The notes under the pieces were generated by a model. It was not told the origin of the DNA. It ran no database searches and worked only from the letters and a program-made list of their open reading frames with translations. The position numbers and the translations under genes were made by a program. This document shows positions 20,291-22,467 of a DNA stretch of 22,467 nucleotides, one piece after another. The stretch covers positions 1 through 22,467 of the forward strand of contig FTLJ01000388.1 of the NCBI GenBank assembly GCA_900155495.1, written 5' to 3'. Numbering within the stretch: position 1 is the stretch's first letter; the number at the start of each line of letters is the position of its first letter. Source of the DNA: Porogramme epimiltina. Lineage: Eukaryota; Basidiomycota; Agaricomycetes; Polyporales; Polyporaceae.

Positions 20291-21079
20291 CTACTGGGAG
20301 GCGCCAAGGATTGGCAGTGGCTGGAAGAGGGAAAGATCCGATGAAGAGAGGGCGGGAGAGCGGCGGGAGTCATGCACATGGTGGACGTCGGCGTAGACAG
20401 TGAGCGGAAGCAGGACGATCTCCGCGGACGCAGCGGGAGACCTCGGAAGTCGGCTATCGGCCCTCAGCCGTCGGGACAGCAAGCGCCTGCCCTGAAAATC
20501 CTGATCGCCTCTTCTACGGCCCTGGCTACTTCCTCGACGTTCGCTCATCCTGTGGGACATAGAGTCCTGCTGTCTTTCCCATCCATTGGTCTCCCCCGCA
20601 CTCTGCACAGAAGCACACCGCTCAAGCACTACAACTATGGCGAATCGATAGCTCTCGCATTCTCGAGCTGGTTCTCATAGTCCGCCTCAAGCTTCGGTTG
20701 GCCGACCTCGGGCGTTGAACGCCCCCGTGACGCTCCTCTCGCAAGCTTAGTGCGTTCATGTCAAGTGGGGCACGATAATATCGCTCCTATTTGTCCCCCC
20801 GTGGTAGGGGAGTGTTGTCGGGCGCCATCCTTGTTCGTAAGCCCGTACTTGCCTCCTCCAAGCTTCAACATTCCCTAGCTAAAGTGCACTGTTCGTGATG
20901 CTCAGTGGACTTCCTACAAGCCTACGACATCACTTTTTACGACAGCACATCGGTCGAATATTCCACACACCCCATCATTGAAGATCACTTCCGTTCAAGC
21001 TGGCCCCTCACCTCAAACCCAACTACCTCGTCTCGACAACGTCTCCATGACCCTGCCTGCTATAGTCGAAACATTGATC

Positions 21080-21150
21080 GTGAGTACTCATTCCATTTCA
21101 CCCCATCTCCCCCCATACCACCCTGTTCCACCAACTCACGAGCCCAACAG
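21080..21150 (+). other. Intron-like segment (right copy)
   Basis: 71 nt, GTGAGTACTC...CCAACAG, matching 4391-4462 in position, length and both ends. The flanking exonic GATC is also shared. In the right copy the upstream frame ends ...VETLI, and the downstream coding-like frame (AVIAEAIRLL) is offset from it, so either the junction or the frame has decayed. Confidence 0.5.
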
Positions 21151-21667
21151 GCTGTGCCGTTATAGCGGAGGCCATTCGACTCCTGGCTGCCGCACCTGCC
21201 GTTGTCTTAACAGCTTGCATGCAAGACCGGTTTTGCAGGCGTCCTTGACGACACCCAGCCCTCCTCTACATCAACTTACGCTCAGGGAGAGCCAGGTCCA
21301 TAAGTCCATTTCTTGGGGGATTTGTAGCACGGAACGGTTACGATGGATCGGATCTACTGGGGAGTTTTTGGTTACTAGGTGAGTCTGCTTCCGTCGCTCA
21401 TTGTGAACGTCGTTTGCTGACACTTCGGGGTTCTCGATGGTAAGATCTGCTGGCAAATTCAAGAGCTCTCTGCCAGCCTCAACGAACAAACAGGTGCCCT
21501 ACGCAAAGCTGTTGATAAGGCTCAGCACTGCTACACTTGTCGCTTGTCGCTTCCTAGGACGTCGATCCTATTCGGGAGTAGCGCGACTCGTACGTGGTTG
21601 TCGTCACAACCCACCTCCTCGACGTCCAGACGACCTGCCACGCCTCCGCGGACGGATCGACACCATG

Positions 21668-21745
21668 ACTCCCTACGACGGGCACTGGACGCGGTTGCTA
21701 CGTGTAGTCGAGGGCGATTTGCACGTCTGCGCGTACGCTCCCCGC
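21668..21745 (+). other. 26-codon coding-like block (right copy)
   Basis: It reads TPYDGHWTRLLRVVE and continues with a VCAYAP-type end, preceded in frame by DDLPRLRGRIDTM. It matches 4607-4684 with differences concentrated at third codon positions. The enclosing plus frame is open from 21437 to 22162, but it runs into GC-rich repeat C, so the distal part is not trusted. Confidence 0.4.
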
Positions 21746-21829
21746 GCGACTACCCATTTCCCCAACGGCGCACGCCCAACCACTCAAATGCGCTCATCGC
21801 GCGGCTGCTGGGCTCACAGTAGTCTTCAA

Positions 21830-22467
21830 GTTCTCACCACCCCTCATTCCTTCCACCGCGCGGCTCGCTCGCGCTTAAAATTCGGCCGCGCCCCCATCCA
21901 CAGGCCTTCCGCGATACACCTCGACGCACCCCTCTCCGCCGGGGAAGGCGCCGCCCGTCCAATCACACCCACGACCTCGCGCGAGCGGCGCGCCGTCCCT
22001 CGCGCGCTTTCGCCAGCAGCACTATCCGCCTCGCGCGGCCGCGCGCGTCGACACCCGGCCCCGGCCTGCCGCGCTGTCCGGTGGCGCGAGCGCCCTGAGG
22101 GGCCACCGCTGCTGTTCTCCTCGTCTCGGCGGGCGCAGTCGCCGGCGGTGCGGAGGCGTTGATGCGCCTGTGGAGGCCGACGCGCTAGCACCTATATTGG
22201 GCATGCCGCCCGCTCCGTTCACCGGGCGCGCGGGGACGCTGCACGCCGTGCGCTTCCACTCCGCAATGCAACTCAGGCGATGCGACGGGGCGAGCGGATT
22301 CCTCAGGAGAAGATTTTGTATTCGCTCGGAGGGCGTTCGCGGGCGGACAGCGTCGGACGCGTCGCGTCCTGCTGTAGTCGGTGGCCGCAGCGACGGATCC
22401 ACAGCCCTTGCCGCCCGTTCAGTGCACCCTTCTACAACGCGCACCCCGTTCGTCCAATCTATCTTCA
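21830..22467 (+). repeat. GC-rich repeat unit, copy C (cut by window edge)
   Basis: Third copy of the GC-rich unit. CCAATCAC, the TCGCGCGAGCGGCGCGCCGT core (21977-21996) and GGTGGCGCGAGCGCCCTGAG (22080-22099) match copy A, in the same order and orientation. It follows the decayed 5' gene part just as copy A does. It continues to the right edge of the window, so its end is unknown. Confidence 0.65.

Larger units (their letters stand above)
20291..21750 (+). pseudogene. Decayed 5' portion of an unidentified gene (right relative of 3587-4750)
   Basis: Collinear with 3587-4750 and somewhat better preserved. Coding-like pieces in order are QAPALKILIAS near 20485, MTLPAIVETLI just before the intron-like segment 21080-21150, VIAEAIRLLAAAPAVVLTA after it (about 21160-21215), a possible second intron with donor GTGAGT at 21379 and CTGAC at 21415-21419, then an amphipathic stretch IQELSASLNEQTGALRK (about 21455-21505), and the 26-codon block at 21668-21745. 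The frames of successive pieces do not join cleanly. Helical pieces of this type are seen in N-terminal regions of fungal NLRs, so the remnant could be the 5' end of the next NLR in a tandem series; this is inference. Confidence 0.4.

Overview
The window looks like nuclear DNA of a filamentous basidiomycete, most likely an Agaricomycete. The evidence is one large NACHT-WD40 STAND (NLR-like) gene with short introns (55-65 nt), exact CTGAC branch-point-like motifs in three of its four introns, GC-rich third codon positions, and a repeat-laden, gene-poor surrounding. There are no bacterial-style operons, rRNA, tRNA or CRISPR arrays that I can support. Species cannot be fixed from the sequence.

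The one convincing intact gene runs 10492-15559 (+). A five-exon model gives about 1608 residues: a Pro/Ser-rich leader, a helical N-terminal region, a NACHT NTPase (Walker A 11737-11763, Walker B near 12061-12090) and about 12-13 WD40 blades with a conserved C-terminal tail. The two long open frames (NACHT 11428-13200 and WD40 13247-15559) are separated by a stop. They join in frame only if a 55-nt intron with a weak GTCCGC donor is removed.

Around this gene is a segmental duplication. The last 94 codons of the WD40 gene plus about 2.5 kb of 3' flank (15273-17950) recur at 811-3586, spaced 14.46 kb apart, so the left copy is a truncated pseudogene tail. The left copy begins right after a CTGCACGCGC/CTGAACGCGC decamer minisatellite (about 62-240 and 720-766), which brackets a roughly 480-bp AT-richer island. 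A second, older homology links 3587-4700 with 20290-21750. It includes a matched intron-like segment and a 26-codon block whose substitutions favour third positions, so it is probably the decayed 5' part of another gene. A third, very GC-rich unit is present as copies A (about 4750-5780), B (about 6890-7930) and C (about 21830 to the right edge). Each neighbourhood therefore reads as a unit of [decayed 5' gene part + GC-rich block] ... [NLR gene + 3' flank], consistent with a tandem NLR locus undergoing birth and death.

The right copy alone carries 17951-20290, which holds a decayed, spliced minus-strand gene (about 19231-18314, perhaps starting further upstream) of unknown family. The remaining open frames (6106-6351, 8854-9618) are coding-like but unassigned. 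Most other long open frames are products of GC-rich composition.
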